64,000 nt of DNA from Lachnoclostridium sp. (lineage in GTDB: Bacteria; Bacillota; Clostridia; Lachnospirales; Lachnospiraceae): positions 1-64,000 of the forward strand of contig JAMPEY010000017.1 of NCBI GenBank assembly GCA_023664665.1. Reading direction: 5' to 3'. How positions within the stretch are numbered: position 1 is the first letter of the stretch; each line of letters opens with the position of its first letter. The notes under the pieces were generated by a model. That model worked only from the letters and a program-made list of their open reading frames with translations, made no database searches and was not told where the DNA came from. This document shows positions 31,926 to 40,363 of this stretch, piece after piece. Both the position numbers and the translations under genes were made by a program.

Positions 31926-34900
31926 ATGAACAGAGATGGAAAGAGGCTGTTAAGTTTAGCGCTGGCCTGTCTCTTATGCTGGATGGCTCCTGCCCAGGCA
32001 TTGGCAGCCGGGGGGGCGGAGAGCGCAGCGCAGACGGAAGCGGCTCAATTGGAAAGCACAAAGCAGCCGGAAGGGAATGATTCGGTTTCGGATTCTGATA
32101 TATTGGCAGATGCAGTTACACCACTTATAGGTGAAGAAAGTGTGGAAGAACTGCTGGTAATTGAGGATGCCGACGGCAGAGTCTATCAGGAGGGAGGATT
32201 TGGAGCTCCTGCTATAGAAGCTTATGGCATTGCTGCCTATGCGGAGGAGATACCGCAGGAAGAGATTAAGGGAAAGATTCTGGCGGCGCTGAGGGCTGGG
32301 GAAGCGTCCTTGGATATAAGCGAATATGGGGTTTCACGGGATGAAATCGGTGATTTATTTCACGATGTCATTAATGAGAACCCGAGTCTGTTTTATGTAG
32401 ACAATAGTTGTAGTTTTTGGTCTAATCCTAGTAGCGGCATTGTTACCAAGATTGATTTTTCTTACAAGGCTGTTACCGATGCGCAGAAGCAGGAGTTTGA
32501 ACGGAAGGTGAATGAGGCTGTAGCGCTTGTCACGGATGAAATGTCGGATGTGGAGAAGGCGTTGGTATTGCATGATTATCTGGCGCAGCATTGTGCATAT
32601 GCATATGCGGAATATCTGGCGAAGACTTTAGATAGCTGCCCCAATGTTTATGATGCTTACGGCGCTTTGGTAAACGGCAAGGCGGTCTGTCAGGGTTATG
32701 CGCTGGCGTATGTGGAGCTGCTTAAGAGAGTCGGCATCCAATCTTATATTTGTTCCTCCAGTGAGGTTATGAACCACGCATGGAATGTGGTTTTGATTGA
32801 TGGCGCATGGTATCATGTGGATGTCACATGGGATGATCCGACATGGAATAGGGAAGGACGGGCATGTCATGAATATTTTTTACTCAGTGACACAGAAATG
32901 GCGAACAGAAAACATAGTGATTGGGTAGATAATGTTGAATGCAACTCCTCAAAATATGATGATGCATCTTATTGGTGGAGAAAAGTGGATTCCCAGATTG
33001 TTCAGGTTGGGCATGATGATTATATTTATGTGAAAGATGTGAATGGAAAGTTTCAATTGGTCAGGAGAACGAATGGCGCAGAGACTGTGATATATAATAA
33101 TGATTCCTCTTGGAATGTGTGGGGGCAAGAGTTATCTTATTATACAACAGCATATGCATTTCTTTCCAGACAGAATGATACCATTTACTTTAACGATAAA
33201 TTAAATGTGTACTCTATGAATCTGGATAGTGCTGAGCTGGACAGTGCTGAAATTAAGAAAGTATATACATATGGCGAAAACGATGGTTATATATATGGAG
33301 CAATGGTCTATGAGGACGGAAAGGCGCGTTTGAATTTATTCAAGGCTCCGGACGCGGAAGCGGATACATACAGGGAAGTAGAGCTTGTTAAGGTGATTCG
33401 CGTAACCGGCGTGATCCTGAGTCAGTCCACAGCCTCTTTGAAAGTAGGCGAGACCTTGAAGCTTACCGCTACCGTTGCGCCCGAGAATGCGGACAACAAA
33501 AAAGTGCAGTGGAGCAGCACTGACCCGTCGGTGGCTTCCGTTGGGGAAGACGGAACAGTGACGGCAGTAAAAGAGGGAACCGCAACCATTAAAGTGACTA
33601 CTGCGGACGGGGGAAAGACGGCATCCTGTGCCATTACCGTGACATGCAGTCATGCCTTGACAGCGACAGCAGCGAAGGAGCCCACCTGTGCGGAAGAAGG
33701 AAATATAGCGTACTGGACCTGCAGTAAGTGCAATAAGACCTTCAGTGATGCTGCGGGTACGACTGAACTTACGGAAGTGACGGTGAAAGCTAAAGGCCAC
33801 ACTCCGGAAGCATGGAACCATGACGATACCCAGCATTGGAGAAAATGTAAGGACTGCAATGTGGAGATTGATAAGGGTAACCACGACTTCCATGAGGTTG
33901 TGGATAAGGAAGCCACCGAGGATGAGACGGGGCTGAAGCATGAAGAATGTGATTGTGGTGCAAAGCGTAATGAAAATACAGTGATTCCTAAGATTGATGT
34001 TTCTGTAACAGGTGTGGCTTTGAACAAGACTGCTGTTTCGCTGGCGGAAGATAGTACCTTGCAGCTGACGGCAACCGTAACGCCTGCAAATGCGGACAAT
34101 AAGGCAGTGGAGTGGAGCAGCAGCGTTCCGACCGTGGCATCTGTCGGAGCAGACGGAACAGTGACGGCAGTGAAAGAAGGAACAACAGTCATCACAGTTA
34201 CCACAAAGGATGGGAAAAAGACGGCAAGATGTACGGTTACCGTGACCCACGCCCATAATATGACACACATAGCCAAGGTGGAACCTGACTGTGTAACCCC
34301 CGGAAAAGTGGAGCATTATAGTTGTAGTAAATGCGGTAAGAATTATAGTGACGCTGCGGGAACGGTTGAGATTGCAAAAGTAACGGTGGAAGCTACCGGT
34401 CACACTCCGGGGGCATGGAACCATGACGATACCCAGCATTGGAGAAAATGTAAGGACTGCAATGTAGAGATTGACAGAGCTGACCATGTTTTCCGCGTGG
34501 TTGTGGACAGGGAAGCTACCGAGGATGAGACAGGGCTGGGACATGAACAGTGTGAGTGCGGTGAAACAGGCAGTGAAAATATTGTAATACCTAAGCTCGA
34601 CCATACGCATATTGATATCCGGCACCATGAGGCGGTGCCCGCAACCTGTGTGTCAACGGGCAGCGTGGAGTATTGGATCTGTTCCAGCGCTAAGTGCGCC
34701 GGAAAATACTATGGTGACAGCGCTTGTCAGGCTGAGTTATCCACCATCGAGGAGCCTGTTAATGCTTCTAACCACATAGGTACAGGCTATTGGAGCAGCA
34801 CCAGTGAGAAGCATACATTCTATTGTGCCTGCGGCGTTGCGGTTATAGACGGCACCCATATATATGACAATGATATGGACAGCACCTGTAACCTGTGTGT

Positions 34901-35381
34901 TTACAGAAGATTTTATGTGGTTACCGACGGAGTGGATGCAACTTATGAGGCAGGCTCGGAGAGCGGATTGACAATCACTACGGACGGGGTGTATAAGTTC
35001 TTTCAGGCTGTGGAGGTTGACGGCAGGATTGTAGATGCAGCGAATTATGAAGTGCGGGAGGGCAGTACCATTATAACCTTGAAGAAAGATTATCTGGAAT
35101 CGCTGCCTGTAGGCACTCATGATATCCGTGTCCTGTATACGGACGGCAAAGTGGCAGCAACCAAGTTCACAATACAGGAAGCGGACGATGATGATGACGA
35201 TAACGATGACAACAATGACATTACAGCTACAGCATCATCGGATGCTCCAAAGGCGCTTTCTCCCAAAACAGGAGACACTCACCAGCCGGCACAATCGGCA
35301 GTGGTTATGGTGATATGCATATTTATGATTGCAGGAATTATGATTTATAAGAGAAAAACAAAAAAGCCAAGAATTGTTTAG
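31926..35381 (+). CDS. Large cell-wall-anchored protein with transglutaminase-like and Ig-like (BIG2) domains
   Basis: 1151 residues. The signal peptide (R-L-L-S-L-A-L-A-C-L-L-C-W-M-A, ending near A-L-A-A) is followed by a transglutaminase-like core with C255 (A-V-C-Q-G-Y-A), H284 (N-H-A-W-N) and D299 (H-V-D-V-T-W-D-D). A strand-rich middle follows. Two copies of a module of about 200 residues come next, each a BIG2 domain (from about 493 and 694) plus a Cys-rich C-x-x-C segment. At the C-terminus are an Asp/Asn-rich spacer, L-S-P-K-T-G-D (1111-1117), a membrane helix and a basic tail, i.e. a sortase signal. The start at 31926 is chosen over 31917 because GGAG needs spacing. Likely a surface protease or crosslinker; the target is unknown. 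The final residues K-K-P-R-I-V come from repeat R2. Confidence 0.88.
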   Translation: MNRDGKRLLSLALACLLCWMAPAQALAAGGAESAAQTEAAQLESTKQPEGNDSVSDSDILADAVTPLIGEESVEELLVIEDADGRVYQEGGFGAPAIEAYGIAAYAEEIPQEEIKGKILAALRAGEASLDISEYGVSRDEIGDLFHDVINENPSLFYVDNSCSFWSNPSSGIVTKIDFSYKAVTDAQKQEFERKVNEAVALVTDEMSDVEKALVLHDYLAQHCAYAYAEYLAKTLDSCPNVYDAYGALVNGKAVCQGYALAYVELLKRVGIQSYICSSSEVMNHAWNVVLIDGAWYHVDVTWDDPTWNREGRACHEYFLLSDTEMANRKHSDWVDNVECNSSKYDDASYWWRKVDSQIVQVGHDDYIYVKDVNGKFQLVRRTNGAETVIYNNDSSWNVWGQELSYYTTAYAFLSRQNDTIYFNDKLNVYSMNLDSAELDSAEIKKVYTYGENDGYIYGAMVYEDGKARLNLFKAPDAEADTYREVELVKVIRVTGVILSQSTASLKVGETLKLTATVAPENADNKKVQWSSTDPSVASVGEDGTVTAVKEGTATIKVTTADGGKTASCAITVTCSHALTATAAKEPTCAEEGNIAYWTCSKCNKTFSDAAGTTELTEVTVKAKGHTPEAWNHDDTQHWRKCKDCNVEIDKGNHDFHEVVDKEATEDETGLKHEECDCGAKRNENTVIPKIDVSVTGVALNKTAVSLAEDSTLQLTATVTPANADNKAVEWSSSVPTVASVGADGTVTAVKEGTTVITVTTKDGKKTARCTVTVTHAHNMTHIAKVEPDCVTPGKVEHYSCSKCGKNYSDAAGTVEIAKVTVEATGHTPGAWNHDDTQHWRKCKDCNVEIDRADHVFRVVVDREATEDETGLGHEQCECGETGSENIVIPKLDHTHIDIRHHEAVPATCVSTGSVEYWICSSAKCAGKYYGDSACQAELSTIEEPVNASNHIGTGYWSSTSEKHTFYCACGVAVIDGTHIYDNDMDSTCNLCVYRRFYVVTDGVDATYEAGSESGLTITTDGVYKFFQAVEVDGRIVDAANYEVREGSTIITLKKDYLESLPVGTHDIRVLYTDGKVAATKFTIQEADDDDDDNDDNNDITATASSDAPKALSPKTGDTHQPAQSAVVMVICIFMIAGIMIYKRKTKKPRIV
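33402..34600 (+). repeat. Two in-gene tandem modules of about 600 bp
   Basis: The BIG2 plus Cys-rich module occurs twice, with a period near 603 bp. One stretch (GACGATACCCAGCATTGGAG and onwards, about 33831 and 34426) is nearly identical in both. This suggests recent internal duplication and likely length variation between strains. Confidence 0.8.
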
Positions 35382-35465
35382 TGTGATTGGTACTCGTTTG
35401 ACCTCTCGCTTGAACAACCTTGACTATAGTGAAATTATATGTCTTGATGGAACCATTGTCAATAA
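35361..35465. repeat. 105-bp direct repeat, copy R2
   Basis: The downstream copy of R1, overlapping the last codons and stop of the surface-protein gene. Translated in the frame used by R1 it reads K-S-Q-E-L-F-S-V-I-G-T-R-L-T-S-R and stays open to a TAG at 35518-35520. Confidence 0.9.
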
Positions 35466-35541
35466 GACTATAGAAAAAATGCAGAAAAATGAGTTTCCAA
35501 AATGGAAAAGAAGCACTTAGTGCGAGAGAACGGACAAAAAG

Positions 35542-35573
35542 AAAAGGTTCACACAATGAACCTTTTTCTTTTT
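35542..35573 (+). terminator. Terminator after the surface-protein gene
   Basis: AAAAGGTTCA-CACAA-TGAACCTTTT (35542-35566) is a perfect 10-bp stem followed by TCTTTTT. Typical intrinsic terminator for the plus strand. The rest of the gap up to typA (35664) shows no further feature. Confidence 0.9.
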
Positions 35574-35663
35574 GCATAAATCAATCTATTTCATGGGAAA
35601 TATTAGTTCACACAGTAAACTAAATACTGCCTTTGCCAGATAATCACGCCAATATTGTCTTAA

Positions 35664-37499
35664 TTATTTCTTGTTAATCGCTGCCCGCTTTCTCAAAGTG
35701 GGGTCGAGAATCTTTTTGCGGATGCGGAGATTGGTGGGGGTAACCTCCAGCAGTTCATCCGTGTCGATAAAATCAAGCGCCTGTTCCAGAGAAAGAATCT
35801 TGGGCGGCGTCAGCTTCAGCGCTTCGTCTGCGCCGGAAGAACGGGTGTTGGTCAACTGCTTTTTCTTGCAGACATTGATTTCGATATCTTCCGCTTTACC
35901 GGTCTGACCTACCACCATGCCGGAGTATACTTTTTCGCCGGGACCGATGAAAAGGATTCCGCGTTCCTGTGCATTGAAAAGTCCGTAGGTGATGGATTCT
36001 CCTGCCTCAAAGGCAATTAGGGAACCCTGTTTGCGATATTGGATATCGCCCTTGTAAGGAGAATAGCCGTCAAATACTGTGTTTAAAATACCGTTTCCCT
36101 TGGTGTCCGTCAGAAATTCCCCTCGGTAGCCGATTAAACCTCTGGCGGGAATGGAGAACTCCAGACGCGTATAGGTGCCACCGGAAATATTTTCCATATT
36201 GCGCAGTTCTCCCTTTCTTTGTCCCAGCTTCTCGATAACGGCGCCGGTAAACTCGTTTGGCACATCAATATAAGCAAGCTCCATAGGCTCCGTCTTTTTC
36301 CCGTTTTCATCGGTGTGGTAGAGCACTTCCGCCTTGCTGACCGCAAATTCAAAGCCCTCGCGGCGCATATTTTCGATTAATACGGACAGATGCAGTTCAC
36401 CCCTGCCGGACACTTTAAAGCGGTCGGGAGAGTCTGTTTCCTCCACCCTTAAGGATACATCCGTATTTAATTCCCGAAAGAGCCTGTCCCTGATATGGCG
36501 GCTGGTAACATATTTGCCCTCCAGACCGGCTAAGGGAGAGTCATTTACCATAAATTCCATGGAAATGGTGGGCTCGCTGATTTTCTGGAAAGGAATGGGT
36601 ACGATGTTTTCGGGGGAGCAGAGGGTGTCTCCGATATGGATATCCGCAATGCCGGAAATCGCCACAATGGAACCGATGGCAGCCTCTTTGATTTCCACTT
36701 TGTTCAAACCGTCAAATTCATACAGTTTACTGACTTTTACCTTACTCTGTTTATCCGGTTCGTGGTGGTTGCAGATAACGACTTCCTGATTCACCTTGAT
36801 AATGCCGTTGTCTACCTTGCCAACGCCGATGCGGCCCACATATTCGTTATAGTCTATGGTGCTGATGAGCACCTGTGTGCCCGCCTCGGGATCGCCCTCC
36901 GGCGCGGGAATATAATTCACAATGGTTTCAAACAATGGCTCCATATCGGTTCCGGGCTGTGCGGCGTCCATGGAAGCAGTGCCGGTTTTGGCGGAGGCAA
37001 AGACAAAAGGGCAGTCCAATTGGGCGTCATCGGCATCCAATTCAAGGAACAATTCCAGCACCTCATCCACCACCTCGTCAGGTCTTGCCTCGGGGCGGTC
37101 GATTTTGTTGATGCATACAATGACGGGAAGTTTCAGCTCCAAAGCTTTCCGCAGGACGAACTTAGTCTGGGGCATGGCGCCTTCAAAGGCGTCCACCACC
37201 AGAATCACGCCGTTTACCATTTTCAGCACCCGCTCAACTTCGCCGCCGAAATCAGCGTGTCCCGGAGTGTCAATAATGTTGATTTTGGTGTCCTTATAGG
37301 TTACGGCAGTATTTTTGGATAAGATGGTAATACCCCGTTCCCTTTCAATATCATTGGAGTCCATAACCCGCTCCGCGACTTCCTGTCCGGCGCGGAATAC
37401 CCCGCTTTGCTTTAACAGCTCATCCACCAAGGTGGTCTTGCCGTGGTCAACATGGGCGATGATTGCCACATTTCTGATATCTTCTCTTTTCTGCTTCAT
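35664..37499 (-). CDS. typA: GTP-binding protein TypA/BipA
   Basis: 611 residues, normal for TypA. GTPase motifs are A-H-V-D-H-G-K-T (15-22), D-T-P-G-H-A-D-F and N-K-I-D-R, with the switch I block [11 protein letters not shown]. The C-terminus has the BipA-specific part, including [16 protein letters not shown] ribosome-associated GTPase used in stress and 50S assembly. Start 37499 follows GAGGATAGT; a longer frame upstream lacks a site and would run through leader hairpins. It is the only minus-strand gene between 1.6 and 41.5 kb. Confidence 0.97.
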   Translation of the reverse strand: MKQKREDIRNVAIIAHVDHGKTTLVDELLKQSGVFRAGQEVAERVMDSNDIERERGITILSKNTAVTYKDTKINIIDTPGHADFGGEVERVLKMVNGVILVVDAFEGAMPQTKFVLRKALELKLPVIVCINKIDRPEARPDEVVDEVLELFLELDADDAQLDCPFVFASAKTGTASMDAAQPGTDMEPLFETIVNYIPAPEGDPEAGTQVLISTIDYNEYVGRIGVGKVDNGIIKVNQEVVICNHHEPDKQSKVKVSKLYEFDGLNKVEIKEAAIGSIVAISGIADIHIGDTLCSPENIVPIPFQKISEPTISMEFMVNDSPLAGLEGKYVTSRHIRDRLFRELNTDVSLRVEETDSPDRFKVSGRGELHLSVLIENMRREGFEFAVSKAEVLYHTDENGKKTEPMELAYIDVPNEFTGAVIEKLGQRKGELRNMENISGGTYTRLEFSIPARGLIGYRGEFLTDTKGNGILNTVFDGYSPYKGDIQYRKQGSLIAFEAGESITYGLFNAQERGILFIGPGEKVYSGMVVGQTGKAEDIEINVCKKKQLTNTRSSGADEALKLTPPKILSLEQALDFIDTDELLEVTPTNLRIRKKILDPTLRKRAAINKK

Positions 37500-37516
37500 A
37501 CTATCCTCATTTCTGA

Positions 37517-37576
37517 GCGACTTGTCGCGAAGAGGCGCCATCAAGGCTATTTGTTTTCGCTCAGAAACAAATAGCC
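37517..37576 (-). promoter_or_regulatory. Hairpin-rich typA leader
   Basis: Two stems lie in the typA 5' leader: GGCTATTTGTTT/AAACAAATAGCC, a perfect 12-bp stem with an 8-base loop (37545-37576), and GCGAC-TT-GTCGC (37517-37528). The first, without a following T-run, is not a clear terminator. A structural role in translation or stability is possible. Confidence 0.55.
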
Positions 37577-37656
37577 GATTGAAAAATGCCTGTATTTTTT
37601 CCAAACAATGCAAATTTTGTCGATTGATTTCAAGCGTATTGCACTCAAACCGTTAC

Positions 37657-37685
37657 AGTATAGCACTATTTTTGCTGTGGCGCAA
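37657..37685 (-). promoter_or_regulatory. typA promoter
   Basis: On the minus strand TTGCGC (37680-37685) and TATACT (37657-37662) are spaced by 17 bases, about 160 bases before the typA start codon. Confidence 0.7.
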
Positions 37686-37802
37686 GCCAAAAAGAGCATA
37701 TAAAAAGACCTGTTTTTTCATGCCGGAAAAAGCGCGACAAAGTCAGAAAAATATCGAAAAGCGGTCAAAATGTGCGAAAATTGACGATTAACGCGATGAA
37801 AA

Positions 37803-37832
37803 TTGATACTATTTTGGGTAAAAATATAGTAT
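37803..37832 (+). promoter_or_regulatory. Probable promoter of the OB-fold gene
   Basis: TTGATA (37803-37808) is followed after 16 bases by TATAGT (37825-37830), with an overlapping TAGTAT. It precedes the gene at 37899 by about 67 bases, with AAGGGAG near its start codon. Confidence 0.5.
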
Positions 37833-37898
37833 AAATAGTAGTGCATTACAAGTTGGATTACAGGAAAAAATCTTAAAGTGTAAGAAGGGAGAACAAGA

Positions 37899-38564
37899 AT
37901 GACAGATAAGGTAATCGAAAACAATCAGGTAACGGTTATGGGGGAGATAGTAAGTGAATTTTCCTTTAGCCACGAAATTTTTGGGGAAGGATTCTATATG
38001 GTGGATGTGCGGGTCAAGCGGCTGAGCGAAAGCTATGACATCATTCCGGTGATGGTGTCGGAGCGGCTTATGGATGTGTCCGCCGATTATATAGGGATGT
38101 TGATTTGTGTGAACGGCCAATTCCGTTCCTACAACCGTCATGAGGAGAGGAAAAACAGGCTGGTTTTATCGGTTTTTGCAAGGGAGCTGGAATTTATAGA
38201 GGAACTGGAGGAAAGTTCCAAGACGAACCAGATTTTTTTGGACGGCTATATCTGTAAGGAACCCATATATCGGAAGACGCCCCTCGGCAGGGAAATTGCG
38301 GATCTGCTTTTGGCGGTGAACCGTCCTTACGGGAAATCGGATTACATACCCTGCATCTGTTGGGGACGCAATGCACGCTATGCCAATAATTTTAAAGTGG
38401 GAGAGCGCTGCGCGGTGTGGGGCAGAATACAGAGCAGAGAATACATGAAAAAGCTGGATGAGGAGCATGTGGAAAAGCGTGTGGCATTTGAGGTGTCCGT
38501 GAGTAAATTGGAAATCGTCAGCGAGGGAATGGAAAGTTGCCAAAATATGGAAGATGTGCTATAA
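37899..38564 (+). CDS. Single-stranded DNA-binding (OB-fold) family protein
   Basis: 221 residues, apparently two OB-like halves. The second half (about 110-195) reads like SSB: F-L-D-G-Y-I-C-K-E-P-I-Y-R-K-T-P-L-G-R, then A-D-L-L-L-A-V-N-R and Y-I-P-C-I-C-W-G-R-N-A, ending V-W-G-R-I-Q-S-R-E-Y. The first half has a V-M-G-E-I-V-S-E-F strand start. The acidic tail typical of housekeeping SSB is not obvious. Probably an accessory SSB or PriB-like protein. It is 34 bases before the adenosyltransferase gene. Confidence 0.8.
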   Translation: MTDKVIENNQVTVMGEIVSEFSFSHEIFGEGFYMVDVRVKRLSESYDIIPVMVSERLMDVSADYIGMLICVNGQFRSYNRHEERKNRLVLSVFARELEFIEELEESSKTNQIFLDGYICKEPIYRKTPLGREIADLLLAVNRPYGKSDYIPCICWGRNARYANNFKVGERCAVWGRIQSREYMKKLDEEHVEKRVAFEVSVSKLEIVSEGMESCQNMEDVL

Positions 38565-38598
38565 TGAATCCATTGTATACAATTTTAAGAGGTAGCAT

Positions 38599-39096
38599 AT
38601 GGAAAAAGGGATGATTTACATTTATACCGGAGACGGCAGAGGAAAATCGCCTGCTGCTTTGGGCAGGGCTGTTCAGGCTGCCGTGGAAGGCAAAAGAGTG
38701 GTGATCATACAGTTTTTAAAAGGAAAAAGCTTGGAAGATTCCGACTTTTTGCGGAGAATGGAACCGGAGATCAAGGTGTTCCGCTTTGAAAAATCAGACG
38801 AGGTTTTTGAAGAGCTTACGGAGAAGAAGAAGCAGGATGAAATCATAAATATCAAAAACGGAGTTGGTTTTGCCAAAAAAGTGCTTGCTACAGGAGAATG
38901 TGATCTTTTGATTCTGGATGAAGTATTGGGGCTTGTGGAAAACGACATTATTTCGGTGGAAGATTTGAAATCCATATTGGAATGCCGCAATGAGACCGGT
39001 GTGATTCTGACAGGCATTCGTTTAAAGGATGAAATCTGCATATTGGCGGATGAAGTTTCCAAAATCGAGACGGTAAAGTTTAAGGTTTGGGAATAA
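38599..39096 (+). CDS. cobO: Cob(I)yrinic acid a,c-diamide adenosyltransferase (CobO/BtuR type)
   Basis: 165 residues. Y-T-G-D-G-R-G-K-S-P-A-A-L-G-R (about 9-23) matches the CobO P-loop, with S-P replacing the usual T-T. V-V-I-I-Q-F-L-K-G and L-L-I-L-D-E-V follow as in the family. It adenosylates cobalamin precursors using ATP. It is not next to other cobalamin genes. AAGAGG precedes the ATG. Confidence 0.85.
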   Translation: MEKGMIYIYTGDGRGKSPAALGRAVQAAVEGKRVVIIQFLKGKSLEDSDFLRRMEPEIKVFRFEKSDEVFEELTEKKKQDEIINIKNGVGFAKKVLATGECDLLILDEVLGLVENDIISVEDLKSILECRNETGVILTGIRLKDEICILADEVSKIETVKFKVWE

Positions 39097-39101
39097 ACTC
39101 A

Positions 39102-39130
39102 TTGACAGACCCGTTGCAAGATGTTATGAT
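39102..39130 (+). promoter_or_regulatory. Promoter of the lysine-regulated dapAB transcript
   Basis: TTGACA (39102-39107) and TATGAT (39125-39130) are separated by exactly 17 bases, directly before the riboswitch. Confidence 0.85.
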
Positions 39131-39142
39131 ACAATTATACTT

Positions 39143-39325
39143 AAAGAAGATAGAGGTTGCGTGTTTCAAGAGTATTTTTTCTGATGCGGCAGGCGCAGAG
39201 GAGGGAAAAAGAAAGGGGAGGACGCCGAAAGAGGAGATATCTGCAAATTTCTTCTTGGGCATAGGGTTAAGAACTCTATGACTGTCATCTAGCAATAGAT
39301 GGGGCGCTATCATGAGGATATCGTG
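39143..39325 (+). ncRNA. Lysine riboswitch (L-box)
   Basis: Conserved L-box blocks occur in order: GAAGATAGAGGTTGCG, TTTCAAGAGTAT, AAAGGGGAGGACGCCGAAAG, TTCTTGGGCATAGGG, TATGACTGTC and ATGGGGCGCTATC. They follow the well-known lysC leader of Bacillus. P1 pairs the start with the CTATC region. Lysine binding should favour the terminator just downstream and shut off dapA/dapB. Confidence 0.95.
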
Positions 39326-39336
39326 TGTATATCATT

Positions 39337-39372
39337 CGCCGGCGCCACAAGCGCCGGCGTTTCTATTCTTCT
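39337..39372 (+). terminator. Riboswitch-controlled terminator
   Basis: CGCCGGCGC-CACAA-GCGCCGGCG (39337-39359) is a perfect, very stable 9-bp stem followed by TTTCTATTCTTCTTT. Placed between the lysine aptamer and dapA, it is the expression platform. Confidence 0.92.
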
Positions 39373-39431
39373 TTGAACGAATGCAGCATAAGCTGTGCAA
39401 ATGCCTGATAAGGCGGAATGGAGGAAAAGAA

Positions 39432-40316
39432 ATGGCAGTTTTTAAAGGAGCGGGAGTGGCAATCGCTACACCTATGAAAGAAAATGGCGCTGTGGACTAT
39501 GAAAGTTTTGGTAAGTTGATTGAGTTTCAGATTGAAAACGGTACGGATGCCATTATTGTATGCGGCACTACGGGAGAGGCGTCCACTCTGACCCATGAGG
39601 AGCATTTAGAGACCATTAAATATTGTGTGGAAACGGTGAATGGGAGAATCCCCGTAATCGCGGGTACGGGTTCCAATTGCACCGAGACGGCGGTGTATCT
39701 TTCAACGGAGGCGGAAAAATACGGAGCGGACGGTCTTTTGGTGGTGTCGCCCTATTACAATAAAGCAACCCAGAAGGGACTGTATGCTCATTTTAAGACG
39801 ATTGCGGAATCCGTAAAAGTACCCATTATCCTGTACAATGTGCCCAGCCGTACAGGCTGCAATATTCTGCCCGAAACCGTCATAAAGCTCTGCAAGGATG
39901 TGGACAATATTGTGGGAGTCAAGGAAGCAAGCGGCAATATCAGTCAGATAGCGCATCTGGCGGCGCTTTCCCACGGCTATGTCGATATTTATTCCGGCAA
40001 TGACGACCAGATTGTGCCGATTCTTTCATTGGGCGGCGTGGGCGTCATCTCCGTGCTTTCCAATGTAGCGCCTAGGCAGACCCATGAAATCTGTCAGAAA
40101 TTCTTTGACGGAGATGTGGATGGTAGCCGTAAAATGCAGTTGGAAGCCTTGGATTTGTGCAATGCCCTGTTTTGTGAGGTAAATCCCATTCCCGTAAAGA
40201 AAGCCCTGCATCTTATGGGAATGTGTTCCGGCGCTTTGAGAATGCCTCTTACGGACATGGAAGACGCCAATGTAGAGAGGCTTTCCGGCGCGATGAAAGC
40301 CTATGGAATCCTGTAA
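39432..40316 (+). CDS. dapA: 4-hydroxy-tetrahydrodipicolinate synthase
   Basis: 295 residues, normal length. G-T-T-G-E-A-S-T-L-T binds pyruvate/semialdehyde; Y-N-V-P-S-R-T-G supplies the catalytic Tyr; G-V-K-E-A-S-G carries the Schiff-base lysine. It condenses pyruvate with aspartate semialdehyde, the first step towards lysine and diaminopimelate. GGAGGAAAAGAA precedes the ATG. It is controlled by the lysine riboswitch upstream. dapB follows after 47 bases. Confidence 0.98.
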   Translation: MAVFKGAGVAIATPMKENGAVDYESFGKLIEFQIENGTDAIIVCGTTGEASTLTHEEHLETIKYCVETVNGRIPVIAGTGSNCTETAVYLSTEAEKYGADGLLVVSPYYNKATQKGLYAHFKTIAESVKVPIILYNVPSRTGCNILPETVIKLCKDVDNIVGVKEASGNISQIAHLAALSHGYVDIYSGNDDQIVPILSLGGVGVISVLSNVAPRQTHEICQKFFDGDVDGSRKMQLEALDLCNALFCEVNPIPVKKALHLMGMCSGALRMPLTDMEDANVERLSGAMKAYGIL

Positions 40317-40363
40317 CTGTTCAGAGCCTTAAAAAGGCGGATTTGCATAGAAAAGAGGATATA

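Noticed and set aside
33336..34628. A 430-codon open frame antisense to the surface-protein gene
   Set aside because: It mirrors the repetitive BIG2/Cys-rich modules; the sense strand has clear domains, signal peptide and sortase tail.
36636..37322. A 228-codon open frame antisense to typA
   Set aside because: TypA motifs on the minus strand are complete; the antisense frame is a by-product of codon bias.
39087..39281. A 64-codon open frame between the adenosyltransferase gene and dapA
   Set aside because: It lies within the promoter and aptamer of the lysine riboswitch, whose conserved bases explain the sequence, and it has no ribosome site.
39312..39431. Longer N-terminus for dapA
   Set aside because: It would translate through the riboswitch terminator; the ATG at 39432 has GGAGG and matches the family start.
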